Positions 1 through 11,337 are shown, counted from the first letter of the stretch. The stretch is DNA of 64,000 nt from Micropterix aruncella (GCA_944548615.1 OX155964.1:12368925-12432924); one strand, 5' to 3'. Numbers and translations: made by a program. The notes: generated by a model not told the origin, from the sequence alone.

Positions 1-1550
1 AATTTTATAGGAATTTAAAATGTAATTTTTATTTATTTATTTATTTATTAATAACATACATATTTATAATTAATTAATTACCAACTAGTATTTATTAGAA
101 CTAGTAGTGGAGTAGGAATAACTAGAGTGCTTAACTAATCAGTGAAAAAAGGTACAGGACCATGTGGATTATACTGCCTCACTAGGCCTAGGCCTGTGTC
201 GAGGCAGTAGTAGGCAGTATTTTAAGGAAAGGTATTTTCCATTCTATTGTTTCCAAACAAATTAATCAAAAAATATCATTACCAAAAAAATTAATATAAA
301 ACAAACCAAATTATCATTAAAAAGTCAATAAAAGTAATCGATAACAATAACAAAATAAATCCAATTTCAAAATATTTCGTACTAAAATAAAAATGTGAAG
401 TTACTGTTGTATGTATACATAGGAATATATATTACAATATGAGATGTGATATATAAATGCGTTGCTATTTTTGAAATGTCTTGTTACATTAAGTTTCCGT
501 TTTTCTTTTACTAATTAACCACTGAATGAGGCATTCTTAAGAATCAACTATGTCAGTCCTGAAATATTCTCTCCTCTCTCTGTGGAAGCGAATGAGAGCA
601 TATTTTAGGAGTTCACAATCTTGTGAACTTCTACAATATGGTGGTGTCCAAACAGTCCAAACGATGTAGATCTCCTGGGTACTATATATTGTGGTACTTG
701 CGCTGATTTTGTGTTCTTAGCAGGGAACATTGTATCTGCTTGATTAGAGATCTTTGTGTATTTTGCATTAAAGAGATCTTTTATATTTTGTAATAAAAAC
801 AGTTTCCATTATTATATTTTTTATATATATTTTCTTTTCTAAATGAAAACCTTCCATTTTGCCCTTCTTTACTATAAACAAACAGCGCGGCGGAAGAGTG
901 ATGACAGCGCCGGCAACTATGAGCAATTGACAGAAAAATTGCCTCAATTTCTAGGGCATAAGGGAGGGGGAACAGGAGGTCGCGAGTCGGTACCTACCAA
1001 AAGCCTAATTTAGGGAGTAGATAAAATATTGGGTCAATTTTATACTTACAATGTTTATCCCATATATACTAATATAATTGCCCAATATTGCAGCAACTTT
1101 CTATACACCCGACAAGTACAACGTACAAAATATTATCTCAATACAGGCTCTGCCTAGTGAAGCGATAAAATCGCGTCGAAGCCGCACTCTTTAGTGAATT
1201 TCCAGGGCTCTACAATCTGTACGTAAGAGTAACTAATTCCAGAAAAAAAAGATGTAAAATAAGGGATAAATGATAGAAATAAAGATAAATTAAACAAAAT
1301 ACCTATATACATAGCCTTGTGAGTGGACGCCTTAAGTATGCAGTTAATTTGATCGATCTTTGCAACTTCAAATCAGAGTACAAAGTTTTAAAAGCTAAGA
1401 CGGCGCATACACCGGCGCCTACATGAATGTCCAATTTCAATCAATCCCACCCGAGCAAAAAAGACGCTGCGGTGTTGGGTCGTAGGGCAATCATAACAAT
1501 CTGTCGGGACTGACACAAAGGTTGTGTGTAAAGTCACGCGGTTAAGGTTT
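1..1550. other. AT-rich sequence without a recognisable gene
   Basis: I see no coding region, RNA gene or clear repeat boundary here. The first 60 bases contain a short TTTA/ATTT simple repeat. A small palindromic patch around 180-200 (AGGCCTAGGCCT) recalls the 3' tails of LINEs seen near 16.1 kb and 48.3 kb in this window, but it is too short to assign. The open frames are short and have no family signature. Confidence 0.5.
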
Positions 1551-1737
1551 TTTATTGGCAGTCGGCCTTGTTTGTCGGATGGCTTCTGATGTCGTTGACC
1601 ATAACATAATGTCGGCCATCTCAATTTGGAGCCGAGAAACCGCAATCGAAATTAGAACGTGTGCTCCGCGGCCGCCAGCGGCGGCTGGGTGGTCCGAAAA
1701 TGAGGCGAGGACGCCACGGAAAAAAGTGGGTGTGCTG

Positions 1738-1769
1738 CGTCGTCTGTCCGTACCCACGGACAGACGACG
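1738..1769. repeat. Perfect 14-bp-stem hairpin
   Basis: CGTCGTCTGTCCGT is followed by a 4-base loop and then its exact reverse complement. The hairpin lies in a GC-richer patch just upstream of the LINE fragment. It could be a relic of a transposon end or an RNA stem; nothing else supports either reading. Confidence 0.7.
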
Positions 1770-1940
1770 TGAATATTTCGGTTCGCTAAGTGTACTGGAG
1801 CCAATGTTCGCTAAAAACAATAGAAGTCGAAATGTATCAAAGTTGTGAACCAATGTTCGCTATGTGTACTGAAGCAGGTATTAACACGTATGGCCGCCAC
1901 CGCATAGGCTCTCTTTTGCTCCCGATAATGCTTAAGGAGT

Positions 1941-3305
1941 TTGCGGAGCATCACTGGCTGGGTTGCTGTTGACATTCTCTTTCCAACCTTATACAATTCA
2001 TGTATTTCGATATGGATGTCACATTTGTCATGGCCCTTTCTTATTTACGATTTTACCAAAACCCAACTGTCCCGTCTAGATGCGCTGGTGACAGCTAGTT
2101 TAAAATCCTGGCTGTCCTTAGCCAAACCAGCTGACCCCTCGACTCTCTTCAGGTCCAAACAAAATTTTGGGCTAGCGCTTAAACTGCCCTCTCTGCTCTA
2201 CGCCAACTCCAGAATAACCAAAAATTCGATTCTGTGCAATTCCAAAGATCCGGCAATATCGAAGCTTGTAATAAGTGGCCGTAGTGATTCAAATGATCTA
2301 CAAGCCCGCGTAGACTTCCACAAAAAGTTCCTTACTGGAATCAGCCAGAATGGCACTGGTCTGGGGTATGGCAGTACAACCACGAGCGACGTGGACTTGA
2401 AGAAGTCTCTTTTGCGGGGAGATTACGACAGCAAGAGTATGGCTCATGCTATTGGCCTTCAATGCCAGAATGATTGGACAACAATTGGGGACTTTTGCAT
2501 TCCGCCTCCAATGCACTGGAAGGTAATGCTCTACGACTGGACGCCAGAGATGCTGAAATTTTATTTGAATGCCTTTCAGCATACACTTCCAGACCCCAGT
2601 AACCTCGCTCGTTGGAGCTTTGCCGAGGATAGTTCTTGTCCCCTCTGTAGCAATACCCCTTGCACAGCTAGACACATTCTAGCTGGCTGCAAGGTGGCCT
2701 TAGATCAAGGACGGTACACTTACCGCCATGACAAAGTTCTCGCTGTTATTCGCGAGGTAATTAGTCTCTCAGTGGCTCGTGCCAACAAGGGTTTGACAGT
2801 ATCCTCCAAACCCCCAATACAGTTTGTGCGGGATGGCTCTAAAGGCAAAAAACATTCAACTACAAAACCTTTCTCAATAATCGAGAAAGCTACAGATTGG
2901 ATTCTGGAGGTTGATTCGGTCTCTTAGCAGTATAAATTCCCTGAAAGTCTCGGATGCACAGCCCTCCGTCCAGATATAACTCTTTACTCCCTATCTCGGA
3001 AGGTGGCTCTTATTGTAGAATTAACTGTTCCATGGGAATCAAATATCCCAAAAGACCACGAGTACAAATTAAATAAATACCATGATCTTGCAAATGCCGT
3101 AACCCGGAACGGCTTCACTGTTCACCTTCACGCGGTGGAAGTTGGCGCTCGTGGCCTGCCAGCTAAATCTCTATTTCACCTCTTTAAAGATCTTGGCCTT
3201 TCCAGAAAAATAATCAACTCTTTCTTAGAAAAATTATCTAAAACTGCGATTTGCGCATCTCAAATTCTATGGCTTCGAAGGGGGAGTGAATGGGTGGCAA
3301 GGTGA
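1941..3305 (+). pseudogene. Non-LTR retrotransposon ORF, 3' part with CCHC knuckle and PD-(D/E)XK-like endonuclease, one nonsense codon
   Basis: The frame is open from 1941 to a TAG at 2925-2927 and then continues in the same frame to 3305, so one stop splits an otherwise intact ~450-codon tail. Near 2638 it reads CPLCSNTPCTARHILAGC, a CX2CX8HX4C knuckle. After the stop come RPDITLYS and VELTVPWE, followed by a lysine-rich helix and a VEVGARG block. This order (zinc knuckle, then an RPD...ELT nuclease-like fold) is what is known from retrotransposons that carry a C-terminal restriction-like endonuclease, and from related invertebrate proteins. The reverse transcriptase core is absent, so the copy is 5'-truncated. 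The family name is uncertain; the LINE 3'-end assignment is fairly secure. Confidence 0.7.
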
Positions 3306-3436
3306 ACGCTCACATGTGGCAAGACAGCTGTCCTAAACCTACCACAGCCGGTTCGTAAGTCCGGAATCCACTGCTCACCCCCAGAAGTGTAAAAAAAATA
3401 GTATTATGATGGGCCCGACTCCGGTCGGTGAATTCC

Positions 3437-3494
3437 ATGGCAGCTCCGTTTGTATTTATTGTAAACCCCCTGGCAGCTCCGTTTGTATTTATTT
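3437..3494 (+). repeat. Direct repeat in the LINE 3' UTR
   Basis: TGGCAGCTCCGTTTGTATTT occurs twice, 34 bp apart, about 130 bp after the end of the LINE reading frame. It probably belongs to that element's 3' untranslated region. Confidence 0.6.
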
Positions 3495-3677
3495 ATTGTT
3501 ATTATTTCCTTATATAAATTAAATGTAATTGTTAGTTTATTCAAAATCTTTAATCTCCGAAAGTTCTTCCAAAGATTGCTTCAAAAATTTGACACAACGT
3601 TGCATTCGAATACGCGCATGTTTTTAGTCGAATATTTTATAACAATGGGAACGCCAGTTGTTGAACTTAATAGCAAC

Positions 3678-3977
3678 CAGTGTTGGGCAAAATTTAGTCG
3701 ACTAACGATTGGCGATTGACGATTGAATACGTTAATCGCGATTGACGACTAACGATTGACTCGTCTAATCGTCAATCGGCGACTGACGATTGATTAGTTT
3801 CAATCGTTAGTCACGATTGACGATTAAACGTTTGCGAATGATATTCCCGACAAGCAGCGGTCAACTTCAGTTTTGCGTCGGTCGGTGCGGTCAGTGCGAC
3901 GCGACCGCGAACGCGACCGGGAAATCAATCGTGATTGATTAGTCGATTGAAATATTCAATCGATTGACTCAACATTG
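3678..3977. mobile_element. Non-autonomous hAT element (MITE), 300 bp, with 8-bp target duplication
   Basis: The left end begins CAGTGTTGGGC and the right end closes with CAACATTG, whose complement is CAATGTTG, so the ends match hAT-type terminal repeats. The flanks are ATAGCAAC and ATATCAAC, an 8-bp duplication with one mismatch, as expected for hAT insertion. The body has no ORF. It is filled with ACGATT/AATCGT motifs in both orientations, which look like subterminal transposase-binding repeats. It is inserted in a Helitron 3' end. Confidence 0.8.
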
Positions 3978-4030
3978 ATATCAACACACGCAATACGGTG
4001 CGCAGCAACGCGTGGCCGGGTACAGCTAGT
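3978..4030 (+). mobile_element. Helitron 3' terminus
   Basis: The segment ends in GGGTACAGCTAGT followed by T, after a GC-rich stretch (CGCAGCAACGCG). The same terminal string closes the Helitron at 17478-17796. The remainder of this copy lies left of the inserted hAT MITE, but its 5' end is not recognisable. Confidence 0.6.
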
Positions 4031-4660
4031 TATCCTATATAAAATAAACAGCGTGTTTTCTTTTGGCACTCTAAACTCGATTTTTAAGTACGTGAATCGA
4101 AACAAAATTTATACCCCGAGGACTGATTCTTCACAAGGAAGGGTCCCATGTCTAATGAATTAATTAATGAAATCTAGTGTATTAATTCATAACTACCCAT
4201 TTATTAGCAAACGAAATCCGTGTCGTTCTCTTTCTAACATAATGTCACGCCTGAAAGAGTTTTTTTTTGAAAACGCCAGAAATTTTGTAATGATTACCGA
4301 TTTTTTATGAAAGTTAATTTTTTGAAATATTAAATATTATGAAAGAATTAGGGACGTACGAGCAAAGATGTAGAGGTTGATATAAAATGTATATAGACTA
4401 GGGCGCCAGTCGCACGACCATAACCAATCGGTTCTCATTTGCAAAATCATGCACGTAAGGAGTCTCGCCAGCTAAGGGCTCCTACCTTGGGGAGACAGGA
4501 CGAACCTCAGGTGCCGGCTAGGCATCGAGTCGCTCAGGGGTGGTTAAAACCTGGTTGTTTCGCTTGCAAATACGAGAGTACCCAGCAAGCTGGATAGCCA
4601 GCCTTGATTTTAACGGAAAGAAAAAGAGTGTTCTTTCCTCTCAAAAGTTTCTCTGGGTTT
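4031..4660. other. No gene recognised
   Basis: The stretch is AT-rich apart from a GC-richer, structured-looking patch at about 4390-4580 (GGGCGCCAGTCG, then CTAAGGGCTCC). That patch has no tRNA boxes and no coding signature. I assign nothing here. Confidence 0.5.
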
Positions 4661-5166
4661 TCTAATAAGGGCGGGTCGATGTTAACAGTATGTGGCGGCC
4701 TCGTTGTTTTGTCGGCGTCTGTTAATTCTGTTGTTTATTATTCATCACTGTAACAAATCACAATGGCAAGTTACACGATTGAGCAGCACGGCAAAATTTT
4801 AATATCAAAATGAGAGTTCGTTAAAGGATGATTATCTCTCGCTGGTGTGACGTGAATTGGCCACCAAGTTCGTGCGATTTGATATCGCTAGACTATTTCA
4901 TGTGACATTTTCTGAAGTCGCAGGTCTATGCAAAAAGTTAAAATAACCAAGGCCATCGCTTAAAATCAGCCAGATCTATGGGGCAGAGTCATTGAAAATT
5001 GGACCTCTCGAATCTGTGCCACCGCGAGAAGCTGCGGCGGACATTTGAACGAGTCATATATAATGGCGTACATGGGCCTTTCAAATAAAAAAAGAATTTC
5101 GTTAATACTTCTCACACACCTTTTTATATTGTACAGACTGTCAAACATCGACCCGCCCTTATTGGA
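4661..5166. mobile_element. MITE with ~30-bp terminal inverted repeats
   Basis: AATAAGGGCGGGTCGATGTT at 4664-4683 recurs as its reverse complement at about 5144-5163, with similarity running a little further inward. The interior is non-coding. The target duplication is not clear, so the superfamily is open. Confidence 0.65.
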
Positions 5167-5381
5167 AATCCCCATATATTCTGATTTTGTAAGTTGCGTT
5201 TGGATTATTAACATTGTCAGGTTACATTTTTAGTGTTTAAAACGATGAAATCATTTATTTCGCCGACCCGAATTGTACAGCTGGCAACGTTTGGAAAATG
5301 GCAATAAATTCGACTTTCTCTTTCTAACGCCTACATGCGTGTAGATGCTTAAAAGAGACAAATTACAAGAGCCAATTTATT

Positions 5382-5853
5382 TGCCCACTCTACACGTTGG
5401 CCAATGTTGGGCCACATCGCTAAGGTAGAAGCAAGTCGGCACCACTGTGACATGTAAAAAATGTATAGGAAAGAGAACGAGAGAGAGAGAGAGAGAGACA
5501 TATGCAATGGCACATATGTTGGCCAAAGTGTAGAGCAATAGACTTATTCATATCCAAATCGAGTTATTTAGTAATATCCCAGTAGATTTTATTAAGATGG
5601 CGGATCGGGATCAGCTGTCGTATTGGTGGTTGTCAGTCAACTGTCATTAGCGCGCGCGGCGAAACAGCTGATTCGAATCCGCCATCTTGGGAAAATTACT
5701 ATCTAATGCCCGTTTTTTACGTTGGCCAACATATGTGCCATTGACTATGTCATTCTTGCTCTTTCCCATACATTTTTCAGACGTCACGGTGGAGCCGACT
5801 CGCCACCACCTCAACGATGTGGTCCAACATTAGCCAACTTATAGAGCGGGCAT
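5382..5853. mobile_element. Nested fold-back element
   Basis: An outer ~150-bp unit (5382-5536) recurs in reverse complement at about 5706-5853. Shared landmarks include GTTGGCCAACATATGTGCCA-type ends and AATGTATRGGAAAGAG. Each unit itself has inverted ends (GTTGGCC...GGCCAA). Between the arms, 5570-5700 holds a second inverted repeat, AAGATGGCGGAT with ATCCGCCATCTT and matching ends GTAATAT / AATTAC. The left arm contains a (GA)n run at 5480-5499. No ORF is present. Confidence 0.7.
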
Positions 5854-6573
5854 TAAGTAAATCGAATAACTCCCCACCGAGAGGGTTAAGACGTCCGTGT
5901 ATTTATTTACATGAGAACGCAATCGGACGAGTCAATTCGTGAAGCCGCGTTGAATCGATTGAAAACGTCACCGCTCGCGGTGTCAGGATGTTTCTTTGGC
6001 TAGCCGGCGCGCTTTTGTCCACGGAATATAATCACATAAAAGGCGGGTAGGGCAGCGGGCAGAGTCGGCTTAATCGGCGGTAAACGCGGTGAAAAAACCC
6101 GTGAAATTCCGAGAATGATCGGCCGATCTGACAAATCTGGACAGATTCGGGTATACAGTCGACGACAACGTATCTAAGTACGAGAAATGGAAGTATAAAC
6201 TATTTAGTTATGTCTCCATGTCTCTAGACAATTGGGAGTTAATGGACCCCGTTGCAGTTTGGCCACTAAGCGAATGTAATGAATTTTCATACAATCAAAA
6301 TGACATACCAGTACTCGAATTTTTAAACATTCTTAATCTTTTAACAGGATCGTCGGTCTCACAGACCGCTATGGTTTCTTAGAAATGCTTCCAGTCTGTC
6401 CCACCACCCTTCAGAGACCCACCGATCCTAGGTATATAGTAGTCTCCTATTAGTTCCAGCTGTGTCGGCGCACGCAGCGATCGTGTCATAGGAGCGTATG
6501 TTTCATTGTTTTAGCGCCGTTTTAAAAAGTTGCAATTATTAGTACGGACCTGTGAGACCGTCTGCGGTGGTAC
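5854..6573. other. No gene; probable piggyBac-like 5' remnant at its right end
   Basis: Most of the stretch is unassigned. From about 6341 (TTAACAGGATCG) to the hAT insertion it contains GGTCTCACAGACC-type motifs that recur just past the hAT element as GGTCCCACAGACC. This suggests that both flanks belong to one older TTAA-type transposon. No open reading frame is preserved here. Confidence 0.4.
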
Positions 6574-6656
6574 CAGTGGCGGATTTAGGGGAGGGGTCAC
6601 AGGGGTCATGACCCCCCCCAAATGTTGGTGTTTTTTTAATATACTGAATTTATGAC

Positions 6657-6742
6657 GACTGTACTGTGCGTTTCGCTCCGGGCGATAGAACGATTATTTC
6701 GTTAAAACGTCCTGGAGTGACGGGTCCGGCCGAGCATTGGTC
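6657..6742 (-). repeat. Fragment similar to the 5' end of repeat X
   Basis: On the - strand, GACCCGTCACTCC, TTTTAACGA and TCGTTCTATC follow in the same order and spacing as at the start of the X copies near 26.8, 34.5 and 41.6 kb. It lies within the hAT 5' region, roughly 85 bp from its end. It is either a captured piece or a shared motif. Confidence 0.5.
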
Positions 6743-7050
6743 TTAAAATGCCTATTATTGTACTTGTGACTATAACTAGACTAATCAATTAGTAAATGAA
6801 ATAATGACACAAAATATTTTATCCGAAATGGTAGCAAGGGTGGCAACACTACACCTTTGGAATACACTGCACACGTGGCTGCTTCAAGGTCGTATACTCT
6901 GACGGCGGAACAGGAGTGAAAGCCGGGTTTTGCGGTTCAGTTGCTTTGCTGGCATGTGTGTGTCTGGCTGTGCGTTGCGTACATTGTGTATGTGTTGACT
7001 CGTTGACAATTTGGTTATTTTCTTGAAAGGACTTGGAAAGTCCACTAAAA

Positions 7051-10000
7051 ATGGTAAGCAGCAGTGTAAAGTTTCATTATTGTAACTTATTTATTTTAAC
7101 AAAATAGGACATTGCGTTTAAATTAGAAAAATGTTAATGGTGTAACTAGGCAGACACTACGAACCAAATAGACAGCTATTTAGTGTCACTTCTACCTTGG
7201 CAACCCTGCTTCTTGAAATTCATATTCATGAAAATGTGTAATGTTTATTTCAGATCTATTATTTTATGTTATTTTTTAAATGTGTTATATTTTATATTTT
7301 TTTCATTTCGAAGTGAAATATCACTGAAATGTTGTTATAAAGTGAAACTTTTATTCCATCGCCTCAATTTTTTCCGTCCATCTATCGCGTCTCGCATTAC
7401 GCATTACAGCCGCGCCCGCGGAGTAGGGGTAAAGCGCTCGCCAGAGCAGTCAACGCCATATAGTTGGATATCTTGTCTACTGTTGATTTCCCATTATCAT
7501 TCCCTTTTCCAATTATTAACTTAATATTAAAAACGCGATTTTAATACCCTAAATCAAATAATTTTCATTTTCAGTTAAATGTCTAGATCCGAAAAAAGTT
7601 TCACTTGCATCGTGGTTTCATAAAACCACACTCACTTTTTTTTAATTATAACTAAGCCAAAAATTTTGGCGAAATAGAGGCCAGTTTTAATGTAGACTTA
7701 CCCTTTTTATTATGTTTAGTGTGTACGATACTTATAGATTTTATATCTTTGGAAATATTTTTAAAATAATTTTAAAATCTATCTGGGGTATTTCTAAATA
7801 TTTGAAGTATTTCTCAAATAGTCAGTTGAAGTTTTTCTAAAATATTTTAAACATTTTTTTATTAAGATTTTTTGTTATACAGTACCGTAATATTATTTTA
7901 TATATATTTCAGATTTTTAATAAAATATTATTTTCTAGGGTGATCCCGCCGAGTTCCAGTTGCTGAACAAACCACTTTCAGCAAAAAAACGCACTGATCC
8001 TGCTTGCAGAACAATTTCTTCATTTTTCTTAAAAAAACCCAAACACTCATTTGTTGCTGCTGCTGCTGCTCCCGAAGGTTTGACAAATGATGACAAGAAT
8101 GCTTCTTCACCGACTTTATTATTATTGAATTTTAATAAAGACAAATGCATAGACGTTCAACCGGTATCCAATTGTACCAGCAGGCCTACTACATCGCTGG
8201 CTGAAAATCCAAATGAAATGGTGGAAACCATAAAATCTCAGTCCGAATTTTCCAGTGACATTGGATTTTATGTTGGAGTCAACAGTTTAGATGATCATAC
8301 CAAGGTTACGTTGTTAGAGAAACCATGGACTCCTCCTCCAAACTACCAGTTTCCCTATAATGAATTAACGAAGAAAGGAAAACTCACAAAAAAATATGCT
8401 CAGAGATCTCATCTCGACAAGTTTCACTGGCTTGTAATTTCACATAAGGACAAAGGGCTGTACTGTAAATATTGTGTTCTTTTTCCTACTGGCTTAGGAA
8501 AAATTAATCACAACGTTACTCCACTAAGAAAACTAGCCAAAGAACCTCTTAAAAAGTTTGACAATCTTATGGGAGAAAAAGGTGACTTAAATGTCCATGA
8601 AAGAAATCCGCACCATAAAAGTGCAGTTCAAAATGGAAAACATTTTTTATTGTCCTATAGGCAACCATCTTTGGAAGTAAAAAATCAAGTAAATGCGCAA
8701 AGAAATGCACAAGTTGAAGAAAATAAGCAACGTTTATTACCCATTGTCAAAACCATAATCTTCTGTGGCCGGCAAAATATACCTTTAAGAGGGCACAGAG
8801 ACGATGGAAGCATAAATCTTTCAGAGGAAAATGGCCCAGTGCACAATGATGGGAATTTCAAGGAGCTCCTACGATTTAGAGTTGACGCTGGAGATAATTC
8901 TCTTAGGAAACATTTGGAGTGTGCAAAAAATAACGCCACTTATATTAGCAAATCAACCCAAAATCAAATAATTGATTGTTGCAAATCAGAAATACAAAGT
9001 GCAATTCTGAAAAGAGTTAAAGACGCTGGAGTGTTTTCAATATTATTTGATGAGACCACTGACATTTCCAATATATGCCAATTAAGCCTGTCATTCCGTT
9101 ATGTGCATAAGAGTAAAAATAAATCAACACTAAGAGAAGACTTTGTCACATTTGCAAATGCCTACAAGCTAATTAGGCCAGAAGATGTAAACAAACAATC
9201 TAACGAATCTCGGTTGACAGGAATCGCCTTGGGACACATAGTGGAAGACCTGGCTAAGATGTTTGACTTAGACCTTCAATTTTGTGTGGGATTTGGTACG
9301 GATAGTTGTTCTGTGATGGCTTCAGAAGCAAAGGGTGCTGTCCAAGAACTCAAGAAAAAGGCACCTCATGCACAACGATGTCCGTGTCATAACCACATTC
9401 TTAACAATGCATTGGCAAGTTCATCCAAAGTTGCGGCATGTCGAAACTCAAGTGGAACAATGAAAAAGATTGTTTCTTTCTTAAAATCGTCACCAAAGAG
9501 ACATTGTCTGGTATTAGAAAAAAATAATTTTTCTCTTCAGAGTATATGCGATACTCGCTGGGTCGAAAGACATGATGGGTACCTTCAGTTCCAAGGGGAG
9601 TCCATTCTTGGCATTCACGATGTTCTAGAAGAAATGACAAGTTGGGAAGACAGAAAAACAGCTGCTGACGCTTTTAGTTTGCTCCAATCTATTCGCAGCC
9701 CTGAGTTTCTAATCTCAGTCACAAGCCTCAGTGACATTCTAGGGGTTACTGTGTCTTTAAGTCGTCTATTACAAACACCAACACTTGATTTACATAAAGC
9801 AACCAATGCATTTCAAGACACTTTATGTGTCCTGCAGGACAAAAGAAAACGAGTTGATGAAGTGTTTAACAATCTTTACAAAGAAGTCAAGGAAATCGCT
9901 GACAAACTTGATGTTGACTTGAAGATGCCTAGGGTTGTTGGTCGCCAAACACAGCGCCAAAACTTACCAGCTGAGTCATCTGAAGAATTTTTCAAAAAGT

Positions 10001-10536
10001 CCATCTATATTCCTCTTCTAGACTATGTCTTAACAGACTTAAATGAGCGGCTGTCCCAAGATGTATTGAATTTATTCAGCTTAAGGGTTATTTTGCCAAA
10101 TGCTAGTCAATCTAGTGAAGAACGAATTGGTATCGAAAAAGTTGTCAAGTTTTACTGGGATTTGTTGGGAAAACCAAATCTCACTGCTGTCATGCAGGAA
10201 TCTTTGCTGTGGAGACAACTTTGGAAACGACGCCTAGAAGAAGGAGGGGAATTACCAAGTACACTGATGGAAGCATTGGATAGCTGTGACATTGAAATGT
10301 ATCCAACAATTGCAAAGTTACTTAAAATCCTAGCAACTCTTCCCGTTAGTGCAGCTACCGCCGAGCGAAGCTTCTCCACTCTAAGACGTCTGAAGACTTG
10401 GCTTCGGGCCAATATGGGAGAGGAAAGACTGGCAGGCTTGGCACTTCTGAACGTCCATCGAGACATTTCAATTGATCCAGAGTCAATTATAGTTAGATTT
10501 GCAAAAAAGAAAAGGAGGCAAGAGTTTGTTTTGTAA
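7051..10536 (+). CDS. hAT transposase (TTF-type zinc finger, DUF4371, hAT dimerisation), spliced
   Basis: DNA transposase acting in the nucleus on the hAT ends at 6574 and 10918. The frame is open from the acceptor TTTTCTAG at 7938. At 7051 ATG is directly followed by the donor GTAAGC. Joining ATG to GGTGATCCC (intron 7054-7938) keeps the frame and gives about 866 aa, a usual size for this group. In residues counted from 7960, a TTF-like finger with YCKYC lies near 150-175 and the DUF4371 region near 310-400. Catalytic residues are D364 (LFDETTD), D448 (GFGTDS), the CHNH motif at 476-479 and E802 (AERSFS); TRW is also present. The C-terminal dimerisation block is LPVSAATAERSFSTLRR. There is no internal stop or frameshift. 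The weakest point is the predicted intron; a start further downstream would be the alternative. Confidence 0.88.
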
Positions 10537-10931
10537 GCCTTATATAAATAAAGTTGTAACTTTTTTTCTCCACTTTTGTTGTACTTATGAAGTTACAAAT
10601 TTCTCATTTTATTTAATTTATTTGTTTCTTTGTTTTTTGGGCTACACAATGTAACCAAAAAATAACTAACTACTTTCATATTTCCAATTTTAAAAAGTAC
10701 ATACATAGGTACTTGTTAAGTTGCAATGCTATGAAAATTGATTTGTAAATTAAATCAAAATTTGGGCTCAGAAATTCATAAAAACTATGCTTAAGTAAGT
10801 GTGCATTTAACACATTTTTGAAGACTTTCGGACCCCCCGTTTTAAAGAGAGGGGTATTTCATACCCTTAGTCCCCCGGTGATGACCCCCCCTCAAATTGA
10901 AACCTAGATCCGCCCCTGGGTGGTACCAATG

Positions 10932-11294
10932 ACTATAACGGACAGACTTGAAAAAAGAAATACTTGCAAACTCTGTCCATACACCAAGAAGCGCAAGACA
11001 GGCTATAATCGCATCAAATGCTCTGATCCTATATGTTAAGAGTGTTCTATGGAGGTCTGCAAAAAATGTGGTCCGAATACGACGTAAGTGTTGCTTATAA
11101 TAAGATAGACAATACATATAACTGTTATACGTAACTATTTCTAGTTCATAATATATCAGGCTTTTGATATTGGTACTTAAATAAAATGATCCAAGTTAGA
11201 AGTGTGTTTTATTATCAATATTTTAAAATATTGGTCCCACAGACCTATGTTCCCTATTACGTAGTTTAAAATCATGTTCCCAGTAAAGGGTTAA
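10932..11294 (+). pseudogene. piggyBac-like transposase, C-terminal cysteine-rich tail and right end
   Basis: From 10962 the frame reads TCKLCPYTKKRKTGYNRIKC and then CSDPIC, a TAA stop, ECSMEVCKKCG and a terminator. The Cys spacing (CX2C...CX4C..C...CX2C) and the basic KKRKT patch match the RING-like cysteine-rich domain that closes piggyBac transposases. The TAA falls inside the domain, so the copy is dead. Downstream, AGTAAAGGG is followed by TTAA at 11291-11294; in complement this is TTAA-CCCTTTACT, which fits a piggyBac-type end. The rest of the gene is missing, and the hAT insertion lies immediately upstream. Confidence 0.6.
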
Positions 11295-11337
11295 GTAAAA
11301 TATAAAATTATGAGACGCTTGTTATTATTTTACACCG

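Larger units (their letters stand above)
6574..10918 (+). mobile_element. Complete autonomous-looking hAT transposon, 4345 bp
   Basis: The left end is CAGTGGCGGATTTAGG and the right end, read in complement, is CAGGGGCGGATCTAGG. Both are immediately flanked by GGTGGTAC (6566-6573 and 10919-10926), a perfect 8-bp target duplication diagnostic of hAT insertion. The interior carries one intact transposase gene with a candidate intron. Perfect flanks and an open frame point to a recent insertion. It landed beside or inside a piggyBac-like remnant. Confidence 0.93.
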
